From Lachnospiraceae bacterium (lineage in GTDB: Bacteria; Bacillota; Clostridia; Lachnospirales; Lachnospiraceae), in contig JAGCRJ010000224.1 in the NCBI GenBank assembly GCA_017964745.1, forward strand, positions 1-5,516: a stretch of DNA of 5,516 nucleotides, written 5' to 3'. The number at the start of each line of letters is the position of its first letter. Position 1 is the first letter of the stretch. Positions 1 to 5,516 of the stretch are shown in pieces. The translations under genes were made by a program, and so were the position numbers. The notes beneath the pieces are model-generated. The model worked only from the letters and a program-made list of their open reading frames with translations, ran no database searches and was not told the DNA's origin.

Positions 1-349
1 ATCCCCTGACAAGCTCTCTCTCTTCTGTACTCCATTCATAATCCGCTTTAGGGAAAATGGCGATCTTGATTATCGCGCCGTTCGACATGACGATACGGTT
101 TACAACGCAGTCGTCTTCATTGATCCTGTCAGAATTGAAAAGAAAATCCTGTGAGATCGGTTCTTCCGCAATCTCACTGTTCATATCCGCATATTCGGAC
201 AGAACGACACGTCCGAGCTTGAGAAGTTCGTTCAGCTCACGTGAATACTCATCATCACGATCGCTTTTATAGATAACTACTCCCGCCTCATTGCAGAAAA
301 AATCATACAGTTTTGATTTGATCAGATCTATGTTTGTAAGATTTTCCAT
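1..349 (-). CDS. Partial protein, N-terminal region only; possibly a GGDEF/EAL-type signalling protein
   Basis: The reading frame is open from ATG at 349 down to the left edge, giving 116 codons that begin MENLTNIDLIKSKLYDFFCN. The 3' part of the gene is outside the window. The visible part is acidic and soluble in character, with no signal peptide or membrane segment. It includes a conserved-looking stretch (NRIVMSNGAIIKIAIFPKAD) followed by EWSTEERELVRG. I weakly recall this layout from the N-termini of Lachnospiraceae proteins with C-terminal GGDEF or EAL domains, which make or break cyclic di-GMP, but no catalytic motif is visible, so that role is a guess. There is no convincing ribosome site before ATG 349. 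The frame stays open back to a TTG at 388, which would add 13 residues, with a stop just before it. The gene lies downstream of the GH3 gene on the same strand but is separated from it by a terminator, so it is probably transcribed on its own. Confidence 0.65.
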   Translation of the reverse strand, partial: MENLTNIDLIKSKLYDFFCNEAGVVIYKSDRDDEYSRELNELLKLGRVVLSEYADMNSEIAEEPISQDFLFNSDRINEDDCVVNRIVMSNGAIIKIAIFPKADYEWSTEERELVRG

Positions 350-359
350 ACTTATGTAA

Positions 360-388
360 ATAATACCATTTTCTTGTGCTTTCCGCAA
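360..388 (-). promoter_or_regulatory. Candidate sigma-70-type promoter for the left-edge gene
   Basis: On the minus strand, TTGCGG (388-383) and TATTAT (365-360) are separated by exactly 17 bases. The predicted transcription start, near 353, is only a few bases before ATG 349, so the message would be almost leaderless. This would fit the lack of a Shine-Dalgarno sequence at that start. The terminator lying just upstream supports an independent promoter here. The call rests on hexamer similarity only. Confidence 0.35.
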
Positions 389-412
389 AGATTATGTGAA
401 TCTGTTCCCATC

Positions 413-441
413 AAAACAGGCCGCCGGAAGCGACCTGTTTT
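413..441 (-). terminator. Intrinsic terminator downstream of the GH3 gene
   Basis: AAAACAGG (413-420) pairs with CCTGTTTT (434-441). The stem continues inward with CGC/GCG (422-424 with 430-432) around a five-base loop. The base between these two stem parts is a C/A mismatch in the plus-strand RNA but a U-G wobble in the minus-strand RNA. Only the minus transcript therefore gets an unbroken 12-bp stem, and it ends in UUUU. This fits termination of the GH3 transcript about 70 bases after its stop codon. The flanking A and T runs could let it work weakly in the other direction too, but no plus-strand gene leads into it. Confidence 0.7.
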
Positions 442-448
442 CGATACG

Positions 449-494
449 TGGGGACGGCTTACGCTGTTTGTGTAAACCGCGTAAGCCGTCCCCA
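449..494. repeat. Long hairpin with GGGGACGG/CCGTCCCC arms, possible dispersed repeat
   Basis: The arms at 449-464 (TGGGGACGGCTTACGC) and 479-494 are perfect 16-base inverted repeats. Inside them, after a single mismatch, GTTT (466-469) pairs with AAAC (474-477) around a GTGT loop. There is no T-run on the minus side, so it is not a typical terminator, and a separate terminator follows at 413-441. In plus-strand RNA the stem extends outward by a G-U and two Watson-Crick pairs (to 446/497). It starts 15 bases after the GH3 stop codon. From memory, GGGGACGG-type palindromes recur between genes in clostridial genomes, sometimes near IS200-like (REP-associated) transposases. That this is such a copy is inference. 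Confidence 0.6.
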
Positions 495-509
495 TGTTTC
501 CCATATCGT

Positions 510-2570
510 TTACGGAAGCGTGATCTCGATCTCAGTCACCTTTTTGCCGAGGAGCTGCTCACTTCTGCCGTCAGGCTGCTGGCCTCCGACATAGACCTTT
601 GCCTTGCCCGAAGGAATGACGAACCTGCCTTCCGTGTCATAGAGACCGAAAGCCTCGTAAGGAAGCTTTATCGATACCTTCTTTGATTCGCCCGCTTTAA
701 GTGCGACCTTCTTAAATCCCTTGAGCTGATACTTCGGAGCATTCTCGACACCGCTCACTCCGACATATATCTGGACGGTCTCGCGTCCGTCTGCTTTTCC
801 GGTATTGGTAACATTGAATTCCAGATCTATACCGTCTTTTCCGAGCACATCGCAATCTGCCTTTACATCGCTGTAATCATAGGATGTGTAGCTGAGTCCG
901 TATCCGAAGGGATAGAGAGCATCATTTTCCATATATCTGTAGGTTCTTCCCTTCATCGAATAATCGGTGAAATCGGGAAGCTCAGCGGAAGTTTTGTAGA
1001 ATGTGACGGGGAGCTTTCCTTCGAAATTCCTGTCACCGAATACGGTCTCTGCGATAGCCCTTCCGCCCATTGCTCCGGGATACCAGCACTGGATCACCGC
1101 ATTTATCTTCGAATCGTCGATGGCAAGTGCGCTTCCGACCAAAAGAAGAAGTATAACGGGCTTGCCGCTTGCAATTGCCGTATCAAGAACCTCCTGCTGA
1201 AGTCCGGGAAGACCCAAGTCAACCTTGTCACCGCTTGCAAATTCATTGCCCGCATCTCCCTCTTCGCCTTCGATTCCGGCATCGAGTCCGAGTGCGACAA
1301 AAATGACATCACTGTCTTCACAAACCGACTTGACCTCAGAGATCCTGTCATCACCCTTGCTGAGTGCGCTGATCCTGTCTTTGACAAGATGGCAGCTTTC
1401 CGAATATCTGAATTCGACATCCTCTCCGAGATAATCTTCGAGTCCTTCGAGAACGGTGACATATCTTGATGCGGTTCCTTCGTAGTTGCCTACAAGTGCG
1501 CGTCTGTTATCCGCATTGGGTCCGATAACTCCGACGGTCTTTATCTTACTCTTGTCGAGAGGAAGTATTCCGTCGTTTTTAAGGAGCACAAGCGTCTTTG
1601 CCGATGTTTCAAGGTTGAGCTTTCTGTGCGCCCTGTTATCAACTTCGGCCATGGTAATGTTATCGAACGATGTCTTCTCGCCATCAAACATTCCGAGCTT
1701 CATCCTGGTGGTGAAAAGATTTACCAGTGCTTCATCAAGTCTTTCTTCCTTTACCTTACCCTGTTCAACGGCATCCTTGAGGTATACGAAGAGATCTCCG
1801 CAGTTAAGGTCGCATCCGTTGTTCATTGCAAGGCTTACGGATTCGACTTCATCGGATGTTACCATGTGTCCGGTGTGGAAGTCCTTGATAGCCCAGCAGT
1901 CGGAAACAACATGTCCCTTAAAGCCCCACTCGTCTCTGAGGATATCCTTGAGCAGAGTCTTTGATCCGCAGCAGGGTTCTCCGTTTGTGCGGTTATATGC
2001 GCCCATGACGGTCTCGACACCCGCTTCCTGTACGCATGCCTTGAATGCGGGAAGGTAAGTTTCTCGCATATCCTGGATCGATGCGACTGCATTGAAATGA
2101 TGTCTTTCGGGTTCGGGTCCCGAGTGAACCGCGAAATGCTTTGCGCATGCGGCAGCCTTTAAGTGGTCTTCGTCATGACCCTGAAGTCCCTCGACATATC
2201 TGACACCGAGTCTCGATGTAAGATAAGGATCCTCACCGTATGTCTCCTGTCCCCTGCCCCATCTGGGATCGCGGAAAATATTAACATTGGGAGCCCAGAA
2301 GGTAAGTCCCTTGTAAATATCCGTATCGGAATATTTCTGCTGCATATTGAACTTGGCGCGTCCTTCAGTGGAAACTGCGTCACCGATCTCCTCCATAAGA
2401 TCCTCATCAAATGCAGCGGCGAGCCCTATCGCCTGAGGAAATACCGTAGCCGTGCCCGCACGTGCCACACCGTGAAGTGCTTCGTTCCACCAGTCATATG
2501 CCTTTATTCCGAGATGCTCGATGGCAGGTGCATGATTGAGAGTCTGTGACACCTTCTCTTCAAGCGTCAT
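510..2570 (-). CDS. Glycoside hydrolase family 3 enzyme (beta-xylosidase or beta-glucosidase)
   Basis: This 686-codon frame encodes a family 3 glycoside hydrolase, an exo-acting retaining enzyme that removes single sugars from the non-reducing end of beta-linked oligosaccharides. The N-terminal TIM-barrel domain spans about residues 1-295. It has NIFRDPRWGRGQETYGEDPYL (98-118), the substrate-binding KHF (144-146) and SDCW (223-226), where Asp224 is the expected nucleophile. The C-terminal alpha/beta sandwich covers about 322-560. Its IEGEEGD stretch (433-439) contains the likely acid/base glutamate, and it ends in PFGYGLSYT (554-562). A fibronectin-III-like domain covers about 583-675. The lack of a signal peptide suggests cytoplasmic action on imported oligosaccharides. 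The closest resemblance I recall is to xylosidase-like GH3 proteins of about 710 residues, but sequence alone does not fix the substrate. ATG 2570 has no good ribosome site, and the 23 residues expected before it are in another frame (2567-2638). Confidence 0.93.
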   Translation of the reverse strand: MTLEEKVSQTLNHAPAIEHLGIKAYDWWNEALHGVARAGTATVFPQAIGLAAAFDEDLMEEIGDAVSTEGRAKFNMQQKYSDTDIYKGLTFWAPNVNIFRDPRWGRGQETYGEDPYLTSRLGVRYVEGLQGHDEDHLKAAACAKHFAVHSGPEPERHHFNAVASIQDMRETYLPAFKACVQEAGVETVMGAYNRTNGEPCCGSKTLLKDILRDEWGFKGHVVSDCWAIKDFHTGHMVTSDEVESVSLAMNNGCDLNCGDLFVYLKDAVEQGKVKEERLDEALVNLFTTRMKLGMFDGEKTSFDNITMAEVDNRAHRKLNLETSAKTLVLLKNDGILPLDKSKIKTVGVIGPNADNRRALVGNYEGTASRYVTVLEGLEDYLGEDVEFRYSESCHLVKDRISALSKGDDRISEVKSVCEDSDVIFVALGLDAGIEGEEGDAGNEFASGDKVDLGLPGLQQEVLDTAIASGKPVILLLLVGSALAIDDSKINAVIQCWYPGAMGGRAIAETVFGDRNFEGKLPVTFYKTSAELPDFTDYSMKGRTYRYMENDALYPFGYGLSYTSYDYSDVKADCDVLGKDGIDLEFNVTNTGKADGRETVQIYVGVSGVENAPKYQLKGFKKVALKAGESKKVSIKLPYEAFGLYDTEGRFVIPSGKAKVYVGGQQPDGRSEQLLGKKVTEIEITLP

Positions 2571-2638
2571 TTTGAAACCAGCTCTTCCGCCTTTTTCCGG
2601 AATTCCGAAATCCTGGCTTCATTTTTTACAAGATCCAT
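2567..2638 (-). CDS. Short frame encoding the displaced N-terminus of the GH3 protein
   Basis: ATG 2638 follows an excellent ribosome site (AAGGAG at 2650-2645, six bases before the ATG) and encodes MDLVKNEARISEFRKKAEELVSK before TGA (2569-2567). These residues are what normally precede MTLEEKVSQ in this GH3 group. The stop overlaps the GH3 ATG as ATGA, within C-AAAA-TGA. With one more A, the two frames would fuse into a normal enzyme of about 710 residues. Three readings are possible: a real one-base deletion or base-calling error in the A run, -1 ribosome slippage (the tRNA on AAA can re-pair with AAA one base back, giving ...VSKMTLEEK...), or translational coupling by restart at the overlapping ATG. 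I favour a simple one-base difference. Confidence 0.6.
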   Translation of the reverse strand: MDLVKNEARISEFRKKAEELVSK

Positions 2639-2644
2639 ACCGTT

Positions 2645-2650
2645 CTCCTT
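2645..2650 (-). promoter_or_regulatory. Ribosome binding site AAGGAG ahead of the GH3 N-terminal frame
   Basis: AAGGAG lies six bases before ATG 2638 and is the strongest Shine-Dalgarno match in the region. It decides that translation of the GH3 locus begins at 2638 rather than at ATG 2570, whose upstream sequence offers only a poor GGAAGAG placed 11 bases away. Confidence 0.8.
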
Positions 2651-2670
2651 AAAATTTTCTGAAATTAATG

Positions 2671-2696
2671 ATTTTGCACAGCTTCAAAATGCTGTG
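2671..2696. promoter_or_regulatory. Interleaved inverted repeats, candidate operator of the GH3 gene
   Basis: Two perfect six-base inverted repeats are interlocked. ATTTTG (2671-2676) pairs with CAAAAT (2685-2690), and CACAGC (2677-2682) pairs with GCTGTG (2691-2696), each pair with an eight-base spacer. The block order is A, B, TT, A', B'. It sits 33-58 bases before the GH3 start at 2638, inside or next to the probable promoter. The spacing suits a dimeric DNA-binding protein. TGCACA also occurs twice as a direct repeat 28 bases apart (2675-2680 and 2703-2708), which would suit an AraC-type regulator. Which protein binds is unknown. Confidence 0.4.
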
Positions 2697-2707
2697 AAAT
2701 CCTGCAC

Positions 2708-2747
2708 ATTACAGATAAATCGTATATATATTTACCATACGGTTCCA
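2708..2747 (-). promoter_or_regulatory. Candidate promoter region of the GH3 gene
   Basis: Two weak minus-strand options overlap here. One is TGGAAC (2747-2742) with TACGAT (2724-2719) at 17-base spacing. The other is a -10-like TGTAAT (2713-2708) with no good -35, as expected for a promoter that needs an activator. The AT-rich run TATATATA (2730-2723) lies between them. Both would start transcription upstream of the interleaved inverted repeats, placing those repeats at or just after the start point. The exact promoter cannot be settled from sequence. Confidence 0.25.
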
Positions 2748-2780
2748 GCATTTTATTGCTCAGTACTTTTCATTTTTTGC

Positions 2781-2809
2781 TTTAATTTTTTTCGGAAAGA
2801 CCTTACAAT
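2781..2809 (+). promoter_or_regulatory. Candidate promoter of the AraC-family regulator gene
   Basis: TACAAT (2804-2809) is a good -10 match. A weak -35 (TTTAAT, 2781-2786) lies 17 bases upstream, preceded by a T-rich stretch. The start point would be near 2816, leaving a leader of about 39 bases before ATG 2855. The weak -35 makes this tentative. Confidence 0.35.
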
Positions 2810-2854
2810 ACCAAATTGAGGGGTAAACCAATCCATTATCGAAAGAGGTTTTTT

Positions 2855-3763
2855 ATGCTCCCTGTTCTTGAACACGGCAGAGAAACAGTACAATATTCGG
2901 AGATCCAAGGTGTCAGATTCTTTCACAATGACCTTACCGAGGATTATCCCCTTCATTGGCATACGGCAACTGAGATCATAGCACCCACCGAAAACGATTA
3001 CACGATCGAAGCCGGTTCGGAAAAGTATGTTCTTCAGACCGGAGATATCGCCGTTATCATGAGCGGTACGCTCCACAAGCTGTCCGCACCGGAAACCGGA
3101 AAAAGATATATCCTGCTGTTCGACTATAACCTCATCGGTAATGTAACATCCCTTAATTCGCTTCTTCACTCACTGGGCGAATGCATCATCATCAGAAAAG
3201 ACGAAAACCGCGAGCTTGCGGAAAAATTAATCGACTACATACAGCAGATCCAGACAGAATACGAAGCGGGAAAGCCCTATGCGGGCGCTGCGATCTATTC
3301 GCTCCTCATCCGTTTCATGGTTGATGTCGGAAGAAGCTGCATGGAGGAAAGAGTTCCACTTCTCGGAAAAACTTCCGCCAAGAACAAAGAGTATGTCGGA
3401 CGCTTCATGGATGTATGCAATTACATTTCCGAACACTGCACCGAGGACATCGATATGGATGCCCTTGCCGAGATGGCAGGCTTTTCAAGATTCCACTTTG
3501 CAAGACTTTTCAAAGAGTTCGCGCATGTATCCTGTTATGAATACCTGACACAGAAGAGGATCCTTCTCTCGGAGATGTATTTAAACCAGCCCGATCTGTC
3601 GATACTCGATGTCGCACTTCTGTCGGGATTTAAATCACTCTCCACCTTCAACAGGGTGTTCAAGTCATACAAATCCTGCACGCCTTCCGAATACAGGAAG
3701 ATGAACCGCAGATATGTCAACAAACCCGCACTCGGGGATTCTGTCCCGGATGCCAAAAAATGA
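2855..3763 (+). CDS. AraC-family transcriptional regulator with cupin-like sensor domain
   Basis: This 302-residue cytoplasmic DNA-binding protein has the usual size and order for sugar-responsive AraC regulators. Residues about 10-90 form a cupin-like ligand domain, with YPLHWHTATEI (31-41) and LQTGDIAVIMSGTLHKL (60-76). A linker and dimerisation region follows. Residues about 185-283 form the two helix-turn-helix units: MDALAEMAGFSRFHFARLFKEF (201-222), then LSILDVALLSGFKSLSTFNRVFKSY (248-272) and the signature end TPSEYRKM (276-283). ATG 2855 is chosen because AAAGAGG (2842-2848) stands six bases before it and the protein then begins as relatives do; an in-frame TTG at 2816 lacks this. The gene diverges from the GH3 gene, the typical arrangement for a local regulator acting in the shared intergenic region, so it probably controls GH3 and perhaps itself. 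Its ligand is unknown, presumably a sugar released by the neighbouring enzymes. It ends in Lys-Lys, encoded by a run of six A. Confidence 0.93.
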   Translation: MLPVLEHGRETVQYSEIQGVRFFHNDLTEDYPLHWHTATEIIAPTENDYTIEAGSEKYVLQTGDIAVIMSGTLHKLSAPETGKRYILLFDYNLIGNVTSLNSLLHSLGECIIIRKDENRELAEKLIDYIQQIQTEYEAGKPYAGAAIYSLLIRFMVDVGRSCMEERVPLLGKTSAKNKEYVGRFMDVCNYISEHCTEDIDMDALAEMAGFSRFHFARLFKEFAHVSCYEYLTQKRILLSEMYLNQPDLSILDVALLSGFKSLSTFNRVFKSYKSCTPSEYRKMNRRYVNKPALGDSVPDAKK

Positions 3764-3774
3764 TCTGAAGATCA
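3755..3774 (-). terminator. Weak intrinsic terminator at the convergent gene ends
   Basis: TGATCT (3761-3766) and AGATCA (3769-3774) are inverted repeats whose outer bases are the TGA stop codons of the AraC gene (plus) and the GH2 gene (minus). In minus-strand RNA the small stem, five pairs around a UUCA loop, is followed directly by UUUUUU, the complement of the A run encoding the last lysines of the AraC protein. The stem is short and AT-rich, so termination may be inefficient. Confidence 0.4.
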
Positions 3775-5516
3775 ATATCCGAATCTGAAAGATCTCATAT
3801 CAAAATCACTGCCGGGCATGAAGACGAAAGCAACGTCCTTCATGCCTGTTATTTTGTCAAATTCAAATGTCCTACAGGCATATTCATCGCAGGCGTCAAA
3901 TTCGATCACGTTCCTGATCTCTTCTCCGTCACCCGAAAACCTTATATGGATGGTGTTAGGCTTAGGTGCTTTTCCGCAGATGGTTATGCTTCCGGTTCCC
4001 TTATCGGAAAAATCCATTTCTTTAAATTCGATCGATACATTATTTCCGATGTTCTCGATATCACCGCCGTTTACGCTGAAAGAATCTCCGTATATCTCAT
4101 CCGCATCGGAAGCACTTATCTCCATGAATGCCCTGTCACACTTTTTAAAAGAAAAACCTTTGACATGGACCTTGTCATCAAATTCAAGGCATATGGTGTG
4201 AATGCCTTTCAGGGTTGTATCAAGCTTCCATGTATCCTCCTGATAAACATTCCATATCATCGGCTTTGAATATGTAAGATCGCCTATGAGCTTTCCTCCC
4301 TGTGAAGGAATACCGTCATAAACCCTGATCGAATACTTCGAATCATCGAGTGCGAAAACCGGTATGGTGATCTCATCGGAACCCGCTTTTCCGAAATCGA
4401 CATTCTCAAATGCGACAAGGCATCTTTCTTCACGTGCGGTAGAAAATCCCATTTCATTGCCGGCTCCCACATCTCCTTCCGAATACGAATAGATGCTTCC
4501 GTATATGAAATCATAAGGATCGAGAGTTGCTCTTCCGATGCCCTCGATGCGGAATTCCGTTTCGGATATCACGCGGATATTGTCAGTGCCGGACTTAGAC
4601 ATGCATCTTAACCTGAACTCTCCGTCACCCTTTGCACGGAGCACAGCTCCGGGGCCGTTTGGGAACACCTCCGCAATATTTGTCGGAACGCCTTTGTCAT
4701 TTACAACAGCCCGGATAATTTCCCTGTCCGTGGCATTGTCGGGAAGGATCTTTATACTTACAGGGATCTCTTTTCTTTCGGGTGTAAAGACTCTGTCTTC
4801 ACAGCTTATCTCAATCTTTCTGACAGGAACGTCATTTTCGGAGCCGAGGTTTAAAGGCCTTTCGGTATTTTCTTCAAAGACATCGGTTACGCCGGTGTCG
4901 AAAGGAGAAGAATCGTCAATCGCTCCGGGAGTCTCACCGGTTATGCAATCAAGTGTGATCTGCGCACTCTTTAAGCCATTTGCGGATGCACTGATAAATA
5001 CATCTCCGGCTTCCGCCTTCGGGGCAATTATCGCAAGAAGCTTTCCGTTAAACAGTCTTCTGCTCATACCCTTGTACGAATCCGTATCCGTGCTGTCACC
5101 GTTATCAAGTCCGACGAGTCTTCCCGCTCCGGATACTTCAACCCTGATCCGGTCGGATGCATTTTCCACAGGATGTCCTTCGGCATCGGTCACGGATATT
5201 TCTGCAAATATAAGATCGTCTGACGATGCTCTCATCACCTTATTATCTGCCGTTATCACTATGCTTGCCGCATCGCCGAAGGAATGCCTTGTTTCCTTTG
5301 CCGTGATATTACCGGCCTTGTCATAGCTTACCGCTTCGATCGTTCCCGGTTCATACGGAATACGGTATTCTGCGATCAGGTGCGTGCCCGATCCCGGTTT
5401 ATGTGTAAGTGTCTGCTTGCCCTTGCTCTCACCGTTTACAAAAAGTTCGACGGTATCTTCATTCGAACATACTCTTACATCTATCATCTGTCCGGGATTA
5501 AAGTCCCAGTAGGGGA
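3772..5516 (-). CDS. Glycoside hydrolase family 2 enzyme, C-terminal part (5' end beyond the window)
   Basis: The frame is open to the right edge, so the catalytic domains are missing and about 580 C-terminal residues are visible. Numbering from the internal Met at 5487, the frame opens just before it with YWDFNPGQ and continues IDVRVCSNEDTVELFVNGES (2-21), typical of the domain after the barrel in large GH2 beta-galactosidases. Residues about 74-180 match the invasin/Ig-like GH2 C-terminal domain (DDLIFAEISVTDAEGHPVEN, GAGRLVGLDNGD). A linker and a further Ig-like stretch cover about 183-315. Two beta-sandwich modules resembling CBM6-type sugar-binding domains follow, at about 320-449 and 452-571; both end in a G/R-F-x-F motif (KGFSFKK, RSFRFGY). 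Met 5487 is inside the gene and is not its start. The activity is probably beta-galactosidase or beta-glucuronidase, but this cannot be decided without the barrel. Whether it is secreted is also unknown. Confidence 0.85.
   Translation of the reverse strand, partial: PYWDFNPGQMIDVRVCSNEDTVELFVNGESKGKQTLTHKPGSGTHLIAEYRIPYEPGTIEAVSYDKAGNITAKETRHSFGDAASIVITADNKVMRASSDDLIFAEISVTDAEGHPVENASDRIRVEVSGAGRLVGLDNGDSTDTDSYKGMSRRLFNGKLLAIIAPKAEAGDVFISASANGLKSAQITLDCITGETPGAIDDSSPFDTGVTDVFEENTERPLNLGSENDVPVRKIEISCEDRVFTPERKEIPVSIKILPDNATDREIIRAVVNDKGVPTNIAEVFPNGPGAVLRAKGDGEFRLRCMSKSGTDNIRVISETEFRIEGIGRATLDPYDFIYGSIYSYSEGDVGAGNEMGFSTAREERCLVAFENVDFGKAGSDEITIPVFALDDSKYSIRVYDGIPSQGGKLIGDLTYSKPMIWNVYQEDTWKLDTTLKGIHTICLEFDDKVHVKGFSFKKCDRAFMEISASDADEIYGDSFSVNGGDIENIGNNVSIEFKEMDFSDKGTGSITICGKAPKPNTIHIRFSGDGEEIRNVIEFDACDEYACRTFEFDKITGMKDVAFVFMPGSDFDMRSFRFGY

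Noticed and set aside
449..494. The long GGGGACGG hairpin as the GH3 terminator
   Set aside because: No T-run follows it on the minus strand, and a better terminator lies at 413-441.
1486..2058. A 190-codon plus-strand open frame inside the GH3 gene
   Set aside because: It is antisense to well-conserved GH3 sequence including the nucleophile region, and its composition is typical of a shadow frame.
2671..2696. A catabolite-control (cre) site in the GH3 leader
   Set aside because: The palindromes lack the central CG and the spacing of the cre consensus in either alignment I tried.
2816..2854. TTG at 2816 as start of the AraC protein
   Set aside because: It has no ribosome site. ATG 2855 has AAAGAGG at ideal spacing and gives the usual N-terminus.
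2753..3169. A 138-codon minus-strand frame overlapping the start of the AraC gene and its promoter
   Set aside because: It opposes the conserved cupin-like coding sequence and has no recognisable family. Nothing suggests a regulator-antisense gene here.
4538..5326. A 262-codon plus-strand open frame inside the GH2 gene
   Set aside because: It lies antisense to a clear GH2 coding frame, its translation is Ser/Leu/Pro-rich low-complexity sequence of the kind produced by mirror frames, and it has no ribosome site or recognisable domain.
1..5516. tRNA, rRNA, CRISPR arrays, phage or insertion sequence genes
   Set aside because: I saw no cloverleaf-like sequence, spaced direct repeats, transposase or integrase motifs. 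The window is almost fully accounted for by the four genes and two short intergenic regions.

Overview
The window looks like chromosomal DNA of a gut or rumen Firmicute of the Lachnospiraceae type (Butyrivibrio or a relative). This rests on moderate G+C, Gram-positive style ribosome sites (AAGGAG, AAAGAGG), and the close resemblance of its glycosidases to polysaccharide-degrading clostridial families. The genus is an inference; nothing here fixes it.

Layout, left to right. Positions 1-349 (minus) hold the N-terminal 116 codons of a protein that runs off the left edge; it may be the sensor part of a GGDEF/EAL-type signalling protein. The 160-base gap at 350-509 holds a candidate promoter for that gene, an intrinsic terminator (413-441), and a near-perfect long hairpin built on GGGGACGG/CCGTCCCC (449-494). 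Positions 510-2570 (minus) encode a family 3 glycoside hydrolase with no signal peptide, probably a cytoplasmic beta-xylosidase or beta-glucosidase. Its expected first 23 residues lie in a different frame just upstream (2567-2638), behind the only good ribosome site, and the two frames meet at an ATGA overlap on a run of four A. The 216-base divergent intergenic region (2639-2854) holds two interleaved inverted repeats and candidate promoters. Positions 2855-3763 (plus) encode an AraC-family regulator with an N-terminal cupin-like sensor domain. It converges, eight bases apart, on the 3' end of a large family 2 glycoside hydrolase (3772-5516, minus), whose catalytic half lies beyond the right edge.

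The likely logic is a small carbohydrate-use locus. The GH2 enzyme trims a galactoside- or glucuronide-type substrate, the GH3 enzyme hydrolyses imported oligosaccharides inside the cell, and the AraC protein senses a sugar and controls the divergent GH3 gene, possibly the whole cluster. The individual genes belong to known families, and I see no clear sign of a wholly new system. The points most worth a second look are the frame break at the start of the GH3 gene, the interleaved palindromes in front of it, and the GGGGACGG hairpin, which looks like one copy of a dispersed repeat.
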